A stretch of 64,000 nucleotides of DNA from Alcaligenes faecalis (GTDB taxonomy: Bacteria > Pseudomonadota > Gammaproteobacteria > Burkholderiales > Burkholderiaceae_B). The translations under genes and the position numbers were made by a program. Below are positions 17,214 through 25,777 of the stretch, piece after piece (position 1 is the first letter of the stretch; every line of letters starts with the position of its first letter). Location: positions 2,356,001-2,420,000 of the forward strand of contig NZ_CP023667.1 of the NCBI RefSeq assembly GCF_002443155.1, written 5' to 3'. The notes under the pieces are model-generated. The model made no database searches. It was not told where the DNA came from and saw only the letters and a program-made list of their open reading frames with translations.

Positions 17214-18140
17214 TCAGAACTCCAGCAGCGGTCCATTCAATGGCGTCAGGACAGGGAACTGCCCGCGAGTAGCCACATGCGCAGGACGAGGCGTCAGCCC
17301 CTGCTTGGGATCACCCACGCAGTTTTCCACGCTGTTATAGACCGTAAACACATTGGCTCGTGGCCAAGGCGAGATATTGCTGGCCGAGCCATGCAAGGTA
17401 TTGCAGTCAAAAAAGATCACCGAACCGGCCTTGGCAGTAATGGCTTCAATGCCGCCTTGATCCACCAGCAATCGCAGGCTGATTGGATCGGGCACGCCAT
17501 ACTCCTGCTTGCGCAAGGACTCCTTGTAATGGTTGTCCGGCGTTTGCCCCGTGCAAGAGATGAACTGGCGGTGCGAACCCGGCACCAGCATCAAGGGGCC
17601 ATTGCACACATTATTGTCAGTCAACAGCACCGAGCAGCTTAAGGCGCGCATTTGCGGCATGCCATCTTCGATATGCCAGGTCTCGAAGTCCGAATGCCAG
17701 TAAAACTCCTTGCCGGTAAAGCCCGGTTTCAGGTTGGCACGGGACTGATGCACATACACATCCGAGCCCAGAATCTGACGGGCCACATCCAGCACGCGCG
17801 GATCACGTACCAGGCGGGCAATCAGTTCGCTTAATTCATGCACACGAAAGATCGAGCGCACGGCCTGACTGCCTTTTTCCACCACAGCCTCTTCACGCGA
17901 CAAGATGCCGGGGTCCGTGCTCATGGCTTCCACATTGCCCAGCAAGGCTTGCACTTCCTGCGCATTGAACAAATCGGGCAGCAGCAAAAAGCCGTTGTCC
18001 TCATACTCCCGCAACTGGGACTTGTTCAAAGGCTGGCTACCTACCGGATCCGGATACACCACCGGCTCCTGGCGGCTGACGATGGCCGCCGTTCGTTCTG
18101 TACGGGATGTGTACAGATCGCTCATGGTCACTGTCATCAT
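17214..18140 (-). CDS. ectD: ectoine hydroxylase EctD
   Basis: Fe(II)/2-oxoglutarate-dependent dioxygenase that converts ectoine to 5-hydroxyectoine in the cytoplasm; 308 residues, close to the family's about 300. The EctD signature is intact: FYWHSDFETWHIEDGMP carries the iron-ligating His and Asp, and the third ligand is in CNTLHGSASN. LMLVPGSHRQFISC is also typical. Two adjacent ATGs occur (18140, 18137); AAGGAG is better spaced for the second. It ends the ect operon and starts 15 bp after ectC. Confidence 0.96.
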   Translation of the reverse strand: MMTVTMSDLYTSRTERTAAIVSRQEPVVYPDPVGSQPLNKSQLREYEDNGFLLLPDLFNAQEVQALLGNVEAMSTDPGILSREEAVVEKGSQAVRSIFRVHELSELIARLVRDPRVLDVARQILGSDVYVHQSRANLKPGFTGKEFYWHSDFETWHIEDGMPQMRALSCSVLLTDNNVCNGPLMLVPGSHRQFISCTGQTPDNHYKESLRKQEYGVPDPISLRLLVDQGGIEAITAKAGSVIFFDCNTLHGSASNISPWPRANVFTVYNSVENCVGDPKQGLTPRPAHVATRGQFPVLTPLNGPLLEF

Positions 18141-18155
18141 GCTCTCCTTAAGTCT

Positions 18156-18548
18156 TCAGTCTTCCACGATGGCTGGGTAAACCCCTTTCTCATCGTGAAC
18201 TTCCTGACCGGTCAAGGGCGGATTGAATACGCAGATCACTCGCAGCGGCTCTTTGCCACCGCGCAGATAGTGTTCGTCGTGCTGGTCCAGGGCATAGACC
18301 ACGCCTGGGCCCAAATCGTATTTCTTGCCGTCGGCAACGGTTTCGATTTCACCATCGCCCTCGATGCACCACACCGCTTCCAGGTGATTCTGGTAGTGGA
18401 TGTGCGTTTCGGTGCCAGGAAAAATAACGGTTTCATGAAAGGAAAAACCCATGCCGTCTTTCTTGAGCAAGACACGGCGGCTGACCCAGGTATCTGTGCG
18501 CACCTCGTCACGGGTTCCAATCACATCTTGTACGTTCTTCACCAACAT
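18156..18548 (-). CDS. ectC: L-ectoine synthase EctC
   Basis: Cupin-fold cyclase that closes N-gamma-acetyl-diaminobutyrate to ectoine; 130 residues, the standard length. The start [16 protein letters not shown] matches the EctC N-terminus; the frame is open to 18605 but that part overlaps ectB. Metal-site and core residues appear in [20 protein letters not shown], and the C-terminal [17 protein letters not shown] is diagnostic. The ATG shares one base with the ectB stop (TAATG), so translation is probably coupled. Confidence 0.97.
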   Translation of the reverse strand: MLVKNVQDVIGTRDEVRTDTWVSRRVLLKKDGMGFSFHETVIFPGTETHIHYQNHLEAVWCIEGDGEIETVADGKKYDLGPGVVYALDQHDEHYLRGGKEPLRVICVFNPPLTGQEVHDEKGVYPAIVED

Positions 18549-19855
18549 TAGCGTGCTCCTCCAATCTTCAGAATCTTGGCCTGGCTGCCGCGCTTGGACA
18601 GGCACTGGGCCACGCTGCGTTCAATAATGTCCAGACCTTGAGTCAGCTCTTCATTGCTGATCGTCAGCGCCGGCAGGAGCTTCAGAACTTCGTCGTGAGC
18701 GCCCGAGGTTTCAATGACCAGACCCTGCTTGAACGCCTGTGCGGCAATTTCATTGGCCAGGCCAACACCCGGTGGCGTCACCAGACCTTGAATGAGGCCA
18801 CGACCACGCACACTCAAGCCACGATCGGGGTAGCTGTGCACCAGGTTTTCCAGCCAGTCGCGTACTTGACGCTCTTTGCCCTGGATCTCGGCTTCAAAGT
18901 CCTCGTTGGCCCAGTAGCTTTCCAGGGCTTGAGCCGCTGTCACGAAAGCCAGGTTATTGCCACGGAAGGTGCCGTTATGCGCGCTGGGTTTCCACACATC
19001 CAGTTCAGGCCGCAGCAGAACCAGGGACATGGGCAAACCAAAGCCGGACAGGGATTTGGACAAGGTGATGATGTCAGGACTGATACCGGCCTGCTCAAAG
19101 CTGAAGAAACGGCCAGTCCGGCCGCAACCGACTTGAATGTCATCGACAATCAGCAGCATGTCGTGCTCGCGGCACAGACGCTGCAACTCACGCAGCCAGC
19201 GCTGTGTGGCAACGTTCACGCCCCCTTCACCTTGCACGGTTTCCACGATGACCGCGGCAGGATGGTCCAGGCCACTGCTGGGATCTTCCAGCAAGCGCTC
19301 CAGATAAGCCATCGTATTGACGTCCGGGCCCAAATACCCGTCATAAGGCATGAACGAGGTATTGCCCAGGGCCACACCCGCTGCACTACGGAACTTGGAG
19401 TTCGCCGTCACTGCCAGGGAACCCGTGCTGACGCCGTGGAAACCGTGCGTAAAGGAAATCACATTCTGGCGGCCTTTGACCTGGCGTGCCAGTTTTAACG
19501 CCGCCTCTACGGCATTGGTGCCGGTAGGCCCCGTAAACTGCAAGCGGTAGTCCCACCCGCGCGGTTTGAGCAGCACTTTGTCCACCGTTTCAAGAAAGTA
19601 TTTCTTGGCGCTGGTGGCCATGTCCAAACCGTGTACCAAGCCGTCGGTGTTCAGGTATTCAATCAGCTTTTCTTTCAGATGAGGGTTGTTGTGCCCATAA
19701 TTGAGCGTACCGGCCCCACTGAAAAAATCGATGTATTGTCTGCCTGACTCGTCCTCCAAGACCGAGCCTCGGGCTTTGTTGAAAATGACCGGAAAGGACC
19801 GGACGTAGCCCCTTACTTCAGACTCCATCCGGTCGAATATTTTTAAGTCAGTCAT
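18548..19855 (-). CDS. ectB: diaminobutyrate--2-oxoglutarate transaminase EctB
   Basis: PLP-dependent class III aminotransferase that makes L-2,4-diaminobutyrate from aspartate semialdehyde and glutamate; 435 residues. It begins [17 protein letters not shown], as EctB proteins do. The substrate loop [18 protein letters not shown], the cofactor segment [12 protein letters not shown] and the PLP lysine in [11 protein letters not shown] are present. It starts 95 bp after ectA with GGAG 8 nt upstream of its ATG. Confidence 0.97.
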   Translation of the reverse strand: MTDLKIFDRMESEVRGYVRSFPVIFNKARGSVLEDESGRQYIDFFSGAGTLNYGHNNPHLKEKLIEYLNTDGLVHGLDMATSAKKYFLETVDKVLLKPRGWDYRLQFTGPTGTNAVEAALKLARQVKGRQNVISFTHGFHGVSTGSLAVTANSKFRSAAGVALGNTSFMPYDGYLGPDVNTMAYLERLLEDPSSGLDHPAAVIVETVQGEGGVNVATQRWLRELQRLCREHDMLLIVDDIQVGCGRTGRFFSFEQAGISPDIITLSKSLSGFGLPMSLVLLRPELDVWKPSAHNGTFRGNNLAFVTAAQALESYWANEDFEAEIQGKERQVRDWLENLVHSYPDRGLSVRGRGLIQGLVTPPGVGLANEIAAQAFKQGLVIETSGAHDEVLKLLPALTISNEELTQGLDIIERSVAQCLSKRGSQAKILKIGGAR

Positions 19856-19950
19856 ATTTCCTCTCCTGGTTATAGAACGGCGTGTCTTGAGCCGACAAAC
19901 AACAATCAGCGAACCAGACCGGCTCTACCGTTCTTTTGCGTAAAGTCCCC

Positions 19951-20508
19951 TTATCCAGAGTCCAAGGGGCCGATTCGTAATAGAGGTTCTGCCTCGTGAG
20001 CCTCATCGGCAAACAAGGCGGTATCAAAGAATTCCTGCTCCTGCATGGGCACACCCCAACGCCGCGCCATGGCTGCAAACAGGCCACGCGAGGCCCGGTT
20101 GCCAGGGCTGACCGTCGTTTCCAGATAGCGCAGGGAACGGCCACGCAGACGCTGCTTCAGGTGGTCCAGCATGGCCTGCCCCAAACGACGCCCACGAGCG
20201 CGCTCATGCACGGCCACTTGCCACACAAAAAGCACATCAGGACGGTCGGGGAGAAAGTAGGCAGAGATGAAACCGTCTATTTGTTCCCCACGCTGCGCGA
20301 TAACGCAGGTCTGGGAAAAGTGCTCGCTGAGCAGCAAATAGAGATATTCAGAATTCAGATCCAGTGGCGGGCTGTCGGCAATCAGCTGATGGATGGCGGC
20401 GGCATCACGCAACAGGGGCGCACGCAGTATCAGCGCCGGGTCACTGGGGGCAGGATCGGCGGCAGTCACGCTGCCGGCCGAGCTGCCCGGACCAGGTCGG
20501 TCCGTCAA
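19951..20508 (-). CDS. ectA: L-2,4-diaminobutyrate N-gamma-acetyltransferase EctA
   Basis: GNAT acetyltransferase for the second ectoine step, using acetyl-CoA; 185 residues. It shows [38 protein letters not shown] (acetyl-CoA loop) and [20 protein letters not shown]. The frame begins with a TTG at 20508 overlapping the ectR stop (TTGA). No clear ribosome site precedes it, so expression may depend on coupling to ectR. A GTG at 20469 is an alternative start. The N-terminal about 25 residues are Ala/Pro-rich and not conserved. Confidence 0.93.
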   Translation of the reverse strand: MTDRPGPGSSAGSVTAADPAPSDPALILRAPLLRDAAAIHQLIADSPPLDLNSEYLYLLLSEHFSQTCVIAQRGEQIDGFISAYFLPDRPDVLFVWQVAVHERARGRRLGQAMLDHLKQRLRGRSLRYLETTVSPGNRASRGLFAAMARRWGVPMQEQEFFDTALFADEAHEAEPLLRIGPLDSG

Positions 20509-21032
20509 ACCACCAACCCGGATTCGGGGGGTACATCCCCTTCCGGGACCTCAAGAATAGGCGAGGCCGTCTCATCGGCCTCCAGCACAACATCGGGGTC
20601 AGCGTCGAGCAAACGCACAATGCGCTCCAGCGACAGGGTCATGGTGGCCTGTTCCAGCTCGGGTAGCTCTTTCAAGGCGTCCGACAACTTCTTTTGCAAG
20701 GGGGACGGCGTGTCATGTGCCAAGGTCTTCCCTTCAGGTGTCGCACTAACAAAAACAATCCGTCGATCTTCACGGCCGCGCTCGCGCAGCACCAGTTTCT
20801 TGTCTTCCAGGCGATCCAGAATACCGACCACGGTGCTGGGGCTGACATGCATTTCGCGGCTGATGGCCGTAGCCGTCAGCGGGCCTTTTTCAATAATGGT
20901 GCGCAGGCAGATCAACTGGGGCGCGGTGATATTGCTGTACGCCGACAGTTGCCTGGAATGCAGGGCAATCGAGCGCGTGATCTGGCGCAAGGCCCGCAAA
21001 ATTCGTAAATCGTAGTGTTGATCTGTGGTCAT
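20505..21032 (-). CDS. ectR: MarR-family regulator of ectoine synthesis, EctR-like
   Basis: Winged-helix MarR-family repressor of 175 residues. It has [19 protein letters not shown], then the recognition region [19 protein letters not shown] and the wing [16 protein letters not shown]. It is the first gene of ectRABCD and shares its last bases with the ectA start. In methylotrophs EctR represses ectABC by binding at its promoter; here the gene is inside the operon, so it would be autoregulated. The C-terminal about 20 acidic/Pro-rich residues are unusual for the family. Confidence 0.9.
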   Translation of the reverse strand: MTTDQHYDLRILRALRQITRSIALHSRQLSAYSNITAPQLICLRTIIEKGPLTATAISREMHVSPSTVVGILDRLEDKKLVLRERGREDRRIVFVSATPEGKTLAHDTPSPLQKKLSDALKELPELEQATMTLSLERIVRLLDADPDVVLEADETASPILEVPEGDVPPESGLVV

Positions 21033-21058
21033 TTAATTAGCCAAACAAAATAATTCAG

Positions 21059-21073
21059 CACGATTAATTCGTG
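21059..21073. promoter_or_regulatory. candidate EctR operator
   Basis: CACGA-TTAAT-TCGTG, 5-bp inverted arms around a 5-bp AT spacer, lying at the predicted transcription start of the ect operon. A repressor bound here would block initiation. The assignment is by position and symmetry. Confidence 0.4.
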
Positions 21074-21078
21074 TTGAA

Positions 21079-21107
21079 ATGATATGCCTAGAAAAGATCT
21101 AAGTCAA
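21079..21107 (-). promoter_or_regulatory. predicted sigma-70 promoter of ectRABCD
   Basis: On the minus strand TTGACT (21107-21102) and TATCAT (21084-21079) are 17 bp apart, a near-consensus promoter. Transcription would begin near 21072, giving a leader of about 40 nt before the ectR ATG. Confidence 0.6.
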
Positions 21108-21459
21108 ACCGATTTACACTCAAAATCATACGGAGCGTAAACCCGTGGATCTGACTCAAAACTGAAAAAAATGTAAGCGCCTGCCCCTTTCGCAGCGGGC
21201 AAGCAAGCGGGCGCAATGCCCTGCTCCTTGCCTTCTTGTCGAGGAACAGAACAAGGCAGCGTGAAGCTTACAGTACACTGCCAGGAGTCCCTGCCGGGGC
21301 TGTCACTCCTGGTCTTGCCCAAGACATGGCGTGCTGCATCAGAATCCTGCTTGCAAACCGCCACAGCCTGATACAAACCCGGTCCATTAACCCATAAGTC
21401 TGTTGGCCACGTAAAGCCGCTCCCGGTTCACGGTGCGCCCGCCAGACATAGAAACCAGC
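21108..21459. other. intergenic region between ectR promoter and yddG
   Basis: No gene is supported. Open frames on the minus strand at 21104-21376 and 21268-21468 have no domain and no ribosome site. The region must hold the yddG promoter, which I could not identify with confidence. Confidence 0.4.
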
Positions 21460-22371
21460 ATGAAGCAATCTGATAAGGCAACCCTGATCGGGCTGATCGC
21501 CATTGTCCTTTGGAGCACGATTGTCGGCCTGATACGCAGCGTCAGCGACTCTCTGGGCGTAACCGGCGGCGCTGCCCTGATTTACACCCTGGCCTCGGTC
21601 TTTCTTCTTTTATCAGTGGGCTGGGTACGCTTGCGCGACTTTCCGCGTCGCTACCTGGTCTGGGGCAGTGTGCTGTTTGTCTGCTATGAACTCTGTCTGG
21701 CCCTGTCCATCGGCTATGCCCACAACAGCCAGCAGGCAATTGAAGTGGGGATGGTCAACTATCTGTGGCCGACTTTTACCATTGTGGCCGCCATCTTGTT
21801 CAATAAGCAAAAAGCCAATTGGCTGCTTGCACCCGGCCTGCTCTTGTCCATGATGGGGATCAGCTGGATTCTAGGCGGCGAGCAAGGCTTGAGCCTGCAC
21901 AACATCTGGCTGAATGTGCAGGACAATCCCTTGAGCTACGGCCTGGCCTTTAGCGGCGCGCTGATCTGGGCCGGCTACAGCACCATGACCGCCCGCATCG
22001 CCCAGGGCAAAAATGGCATCACCCTGTTTTTCATGCTGACGGCAGCGGCCTTGTGGGTGAAGTACCTGGTCCAAGGTGCTCCAGCCATGACGTTTACGGT
22101 TCCCGCCTTGGTGTATTTGCTGCTGGCTGCCATTGCGATGGGCTTTGGCTATGCCGCCTGGAATGTCGGTATTTTGCATGGCAATGTCACCATCCTGGCC
22201 GGCGCTTCCTACTTTATTCCGGTATTTTCAGCCGCCCTGTCCACCGTTTTGCTGCAAGCTTCGTTGACGCTGACCTTCTGGCAAGGCTCGGCCATGGTGT
22301 GTTCGGGTGCCCTGCTATGCTGGCTGGCCATCCGGGTTCGCAAACCCCGCTCGCTAAAAAGCACTGCCTGA
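21460..22371 (+). CDS. yddG: YddG-type aromatic amino acid exporter (DMT family)
   Basis: Ten-helix inner-membrane transporter of the drug/metabolite superfamily; 303 residues. The N-terminus ATLIGLIAIVLWSTIVGLIR and the following GGAALIYTLAS are close to enterobacterial YddG, which exports aromatic amino acids and similar compounds. VNYLWPTFTIVAAILFNKQKANW is also typical. I start it at the ATG at 21460; the frame opens earlier at a GTG (21433). No obvious partner genes surround it. Confidence 0.88.
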   Translation: MKQSDKATLIGLIAIVLWSTIVGLIRSVSDSLGVTGGAALIYTLASVFLLLSVGWVRLRDFPRRYLVWGSVLFVCYELCLALSIGYAHNSQQAIEVGMVNYLWPTFTIVAAILFNKQKANWLLAPGLLLSMMGISWILGGEQGLSLHNIWLNVQDNPLSYGLAFSGALIWAGYSTMTARIAQGKNGITLFFMLTAAALWVKYLVQGAPAMTFTVPALVYLLLAAIAMGFGYAAWNVGILHGNVTILAGASYFIPVFSAALSTVLLQASLTLTFWQGSAMVCSGALLCWLAIRVRKPRSLKSTA

Positions 22372-22465
22372 AAAAACCATATTCATTAATTCCGACGCCA
22401 TTGTGCCTGCTGCGCAAAAATCAAAATAAAAAGCCGTTTGCTGCGCTGCAATAAAAGCCGCATAA

Positions 22466-22507
22466 AAAAAGACCGCCCCAGTTAATTCAACTTCGGGCGG
22501 TCTTTTT
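22466..22507. terminator. bidirectional terminator between yddG and tldD
   Basis: AAAAAGACCGCCC at 22466-22478 pairs perfectly with GGGCGGTCTTTTT at 22495-22507. It is flanked by A-runs and T-runs, so it can stop both convergent transcripts. Confidence 0.85.
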
Positions 22508-22535
22508 ATGGGTTTTGCTTAGCCAGCAAATTAAA

Positions 22536-23996
22536 TCAGGCGGTTCCACCTACGGTCAGGTTTTCCATCCGCACGGTAGGAATACCGACTCCAACCGGAA
22601 CGCTTTGGCCTTCTTTACCGCAAGTGCCCACTCCAGAATCCAGCTGCATGTCATTACCGATCATGCTGATTTGATTCATGGCATCGGGTCCGCTACCAAT
22701 CAGGGTGGCACCTTTAACGGGATACATCAGTTTGCCGTTTTCAATCACCCAGGCTTCCGAGGCGGAGAAAACAAACTTACCGCTAGTAATATCAACCTGA
22801 CCTCCACCGAAGTCTACGGCATATAAACCTTTTTTAACCGAAGCAATAATTTCCTGTGGATCCTTATCGCCTCCCAACATAAAAGTGTTGGTCATGCGCG
22901 GCATGGGCAGACTGGCGTAGGATTCCCGACGGCCATTCCCCGTAATCGCCGCGCCCATCAAGCGTGCATTATGGGTGTCTTGCAAATAGCCTTTCAAAAT
23001 ACCGTCTTCAATCAAGACCGTACGTTGTGTGGCATTGCCCTCGTCATCCATATTCAAGGAGCCACGACGGTTTTCCAGGGTGCCATCGTCAATGACAGTA
23101 ACGCCTTTGGATGCCACACGCTGGCCAATACGGCCCGAGAACAGGCTGCTGCCGCGACGGTTGAAGTCGCCTTCCAGACCGTGGCCCACGGCTTCGTGCA
23201 GCATGACACCAGGCCAGCCTGGGCCCAGAACCACCGTCATCTGACCAGCAGGCGCGGGTTTGGCTTCCAGGTTTGTCATGGCAGAACGCACGGCCTTGTC
23301 CACGTAGCTGCGCAGCATATCATCGGAGAAATAGGACAGATCGACCCGCCCGCCCCCTGCTGCCGAACCACGTTCACGACGGCCATTCTGTTCAACAATC
23401 ACCGACAAGGACAAATGAACCAGGGGCCGGACATCGGCGGCCAGACGACCATCGCTGCCGGCCACCAGCACGACATCGTATTCCGCCCCCAGGCTGGCCA
23501 TGACCTGCACAACGCGTGAATCTGCTGCGCGCGCCAAGGCATCCAGCCGCCCTAACAAAGCCACTTTTTCAGGGGCAGGCAAGCTGGCGATAGGATCTGT
23601 GCCGGTATACAAAGTGGGGCGCTGCGTATCGGCTGGCACCAGAATGCCGCTTTTACCCGAACCGCCCTGGCGAGCAATCGAGCGCACCACGCGAGCCGAC
23701 GACAGCAAAGCTTCGGGACTCAGGGAATCCGAGTAGGCAAAGGCGGTTTTCTCGCCGCTTAATGCGCGCACACCCACACCCTGCTCAATGGAAAAGCTGC
23801 CGCTCTTGACGATTCCTTCGTCCAGCGCCCAGCCTTCGCTGCGGGTGTACTGAAAATACAAATCGGCATAGTCAGCCTGATGGGTGAAGATCTCACCCAG
23901 CGCACCGGACAAATGGCTTTCATTCAAGCCCCAGGGCTCAAGCAACAGTCCACGGGCGCATTCCAGGGCATTGATAGCCGGATCAACTAACTTCAT
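22536..23996 (-). CDS. tldD: metalloprotease TldD
   Basis: Large subunit of the TldD/TldE protease that degrades unfolded peptides, for example antitoxins and microcin precursors; 486 residues. The zinc motif [11 protein letters not shown] (H-E-x3-H) lies near residue 270. The N-terminal [25 protein letters not shown] region and the C-terminal [20 protein letters not shown] are family hallmarks. TldE is not encoded nearby, which is common because the two genes are often unlinked. Confidence 0.94.
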   Translation of the reverse strand: MKLVDPAINALECARGLLLEPWGLNESHLSGALGEIFTHQADYADLYFQYTRSEGWALDEGIVKSGSFSIEQGVGVRALSGEKTAFAYSDSLSPEALLSSARVVRSIARQGGSGKSGILVPADTQRPTLYTGTDPIASLPAPEKVALLGRLDALARAADSRVVQVMASLGAEYDVVLVAGSDGRLAADVRPLVHLSLSVIVEQNGRRERGSAAGGGRVDLSYFSDDMLRSYVDKAVRSAMTNLEAKPAPAGQMTVVLGPGWPGVMLHEAVGHGLEGDFNRRGSSLFSGRIGQRVASKGVTVIDDGTLENRRGSLNMDDEGNATQRTVLIEDGILKGYLQDTHNARLMGAAITGNGRRESYASLPMPRMTNTFMLGGDKDPQEIIASVKKGLYAVDFGGGQVDITSGKFVFSASEAWVIENGKLMYPVKGATLIGSGPDAMNQISMIGNDMQLDSGVGTCGKEGQSVPVGVGIPTVRMENLTVGGTA

Positions 23997-24524
23997 CGTT
24001 TATTCCTACTGACAGATCCCCGGCAAGCCCATGGCTGCAAGGGACGAAAATGGGTACCAGCAGACGTGCTGACATCAACTTGGCTTCCGTCCATCTGAGC
24101 ATTAAAACAGAATGTGCCACCGTATGCGATGCCGACGTACGGATCGGGCCAATAAGGGGCCCTCTGTGCCCAAAATCAGCCTATTGAACTAATAGGTTCA
24201 AAAATTCCAATTCCGACATTTTCTGATACGGAATTAAAACTATTTTAAAATCTTTCTAATTAGAAAGGCACCTATATGGTTTTGATATAAACCCATTCGG
24301 TTTCATGATAACCCCTGATTAGATTAATTAATCAAGAGCTATAGAATTGCCTAATACCCTTAAATAATTACAAAAACCAAACAGCTTTTTGATTAAGCGT
24401 TTATTTTTTATCCAAACCACTTATCTTTTCAAGAAAATCAAAGTACACTGCTTTCACATGATAAACATGAGCTTGTGCAGGCAGGGTTTATCAGATAACT
24501 ACAAACATGAAACAGGAATCCTAT
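23997..24524. other. AT-rich intergenic region upstream of the H-NS-like gene
   Basis: No gene is supported. From about 24180 the DNA becomes strongly AT-rich with A- and T-tracts. It contains two perfect palindromes, CTTTCTAATTAGAAAG (24252-24267) and GATTAATTAATC (24322-24333). This is the kind of curved DNA that H-NS-type proteins bind, so autoregulation of the downstream gene is plausible. The tldD promoter must lie in the left part. Confidence 0.5.
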
Positions 24525-24872
24525 ATGTCAGTCGAAACTTACAGCTCCGCAAAGCAGAAGATAGAAAAAGAGATTCTCCGTCTGCAAAAGCAGATGAAAT
24601 CTCTTCGAGTCAAACAGCGTCGTCCTGTCATCGCATCTATCGTCAAGTCCATGCAAGATAACGAGATCACGATTGAAGAAGTCGCTGAAGCTCTGGAAAA
24701 TTCCGCCCGCCGCGGTGCTGGTGCTGGTTCCAACGGCCCTAAAACCAGCCTGCCTCCCAAATACCGCCACCCCGGCACCCAGGACACCTGGACTGGCCGT
24801 GGCCGCCCACCACGTTGGATCATTGATGCAGAAGCCAATGGCCGCAGCCGTGAAGAGTTCCTTATCAAATAA
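24525..24872 (+). CDS. H-NS-family nucleoid protein (BpH3/Bv3F-like)
   Basis: Small DNA-bridging protein, 115 residues, that silences AT-rich DNA. The N-terminal half is a Lys/Glu-rich coiled coil for oligomerisation (KQKIEKEILRLQKQMKSL). The C-terminal DNA-binding motif reads KYRHPGTQDTWTGRGRPPRW, matching the betaproteobacterial H-NS class. I prefer MSVETYSS at 24525 as the start (AGGAA 8 nt upstream) over the ATG at 24507. A strong terminator follows, so the gene is monocistronic. Confidence 0.92.
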   Translation: MSVETYSSAKQKIEKEILRLQKQMKSLRVKQRRPVIASIVKSMQDNEITIEEVAEALENSARRGAGAGSNGPKTSLPPKYRHPGTQDTWTGRGRPPRWIIDAEANGRSREEFLIK

Positions 24873-24892
24873 GTACGGACACCGAACAAAAG

Positions 24893-24927
24893 AAAGGGAC
24901 CGCTTGAAAAAGCGGTCCCTTTCTTAT
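24893..24927 (+). terminator. terminator of the H-NS-like gene
   Basis: AAAGGGACCGCT (24893-24904) pairs with AGCGGTCCCTTT (24911-24922) around a 6-nt loop, followed by TTCTT. The flanking A-run means it may also serve the convergent lipoprotein gene. Confidence 0.85.
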
Positions 24928-24966
24928 TGATATAAAACCCCTACATAATGCCGGGGTTCTAGCGAC

Positions 24967-25614
24967 TCAATCCCGAGCTAATGGATATCGGATATCAATC
25001 ACTTGTCCATTATTACCGGGGAAGCCATCAAATATGGCCTGGGACAAAAATGGCATCTGCTGGTCCAGGTTGTCGGAATGGCTATAAGACACGGCTGTAG
25101 CACGATACACTTCTGCGCCCGAGTTTTGATTATCTGTAATGATTACATTTAGATAATTTTTATACACAGTGACAGGAACATTCACTACATTCGGAGAATA
25201 AAAGAAACCGCCGCCCCAACCATCATTTGGCGCATAATAGCCGCGGCCAATTCCCCAAGCAGATGGACCATAAAAACTATCGGCAAATTGCGGCACCCAG
25301 CTTTGTTCCTGCGGATTGCCATAATCCATTTGCACCACAAAACGTGCCGCTTTCAGATCCGGCGCTTGCACCAGCCCCGTCACCCCGATAGAGGCCCGCA
25401 CAGAATCAGCAAAAGACTGATATTGCAGACTATTACTTTTGTCTGGCGAGGACTTGATGTAATACGTATCACCGCTGGTGGCTGTGGGCCATTGCTGATA
25501 ACGCGTCAATTTGGCAGACCAGCTAGGCGCAGCGCAAGCCGTGGTCAATACCGCAAGTGCCAGGCTCATCAGGCGTAGGGCGCGCCAGGAAAACCCTTCA
25601 GAAAATAACGTCAT
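24967..25614 (-). CDS. DUF4136-like lipoprotein
   Basis: Predicted envelope lipoprotein of 215 residues, function unknown. The N-terminus has a hydrophobic signal (LMSLALAVLTTAC) whose Cys27 could be lipidated, although TTAC is a weak lipobox. The remainder (YQQWPTATSGDTYYIKS, ARFVVQMDYGNPQ, YRATAVSYSHSDNL) resembles the DUF4136 group of small bacterial lipoproteins. A Gly/Tyr/Phe-rich middle part (about residues 115-145) is notable. It stands alone and converges on the H-NS-like gene. Confidence 0.7.
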   Translation of the reverse strand: MTLFSEGFSWRALRLMSLALAVLTTACAAPSWSAKLTRYQQWPTATSGDTYYIKSSPDKSNSLQYQSFADSVRASIGVTGLVQAPDLKAARFVVQMDYGNPQEQSWVPQFADSFYGPSAWGIGRGYYAPNDGWGGGFFYSPNVVNVPVTVYKNYLNVIITDNQNSGAEVYRATAVSYSHSDNLDQQMPFLSQAIFDGFPGNNGQVIDIRYPLARD

Positions 25615-25777
25615 AGTTTCACCCTTGCTTGTTTTTCGTTTGCACGTTCAAGCCCGATTAATGACAGCACCGTAGCGCCGACGAACAATTAGTTTACTGC
25701 CTGTTTCTGGCGTCCAGTGTGGGCGTTCAAACAACATTACAATAGACCATATTTTTCGATTGTCGGACCAGGATCAC

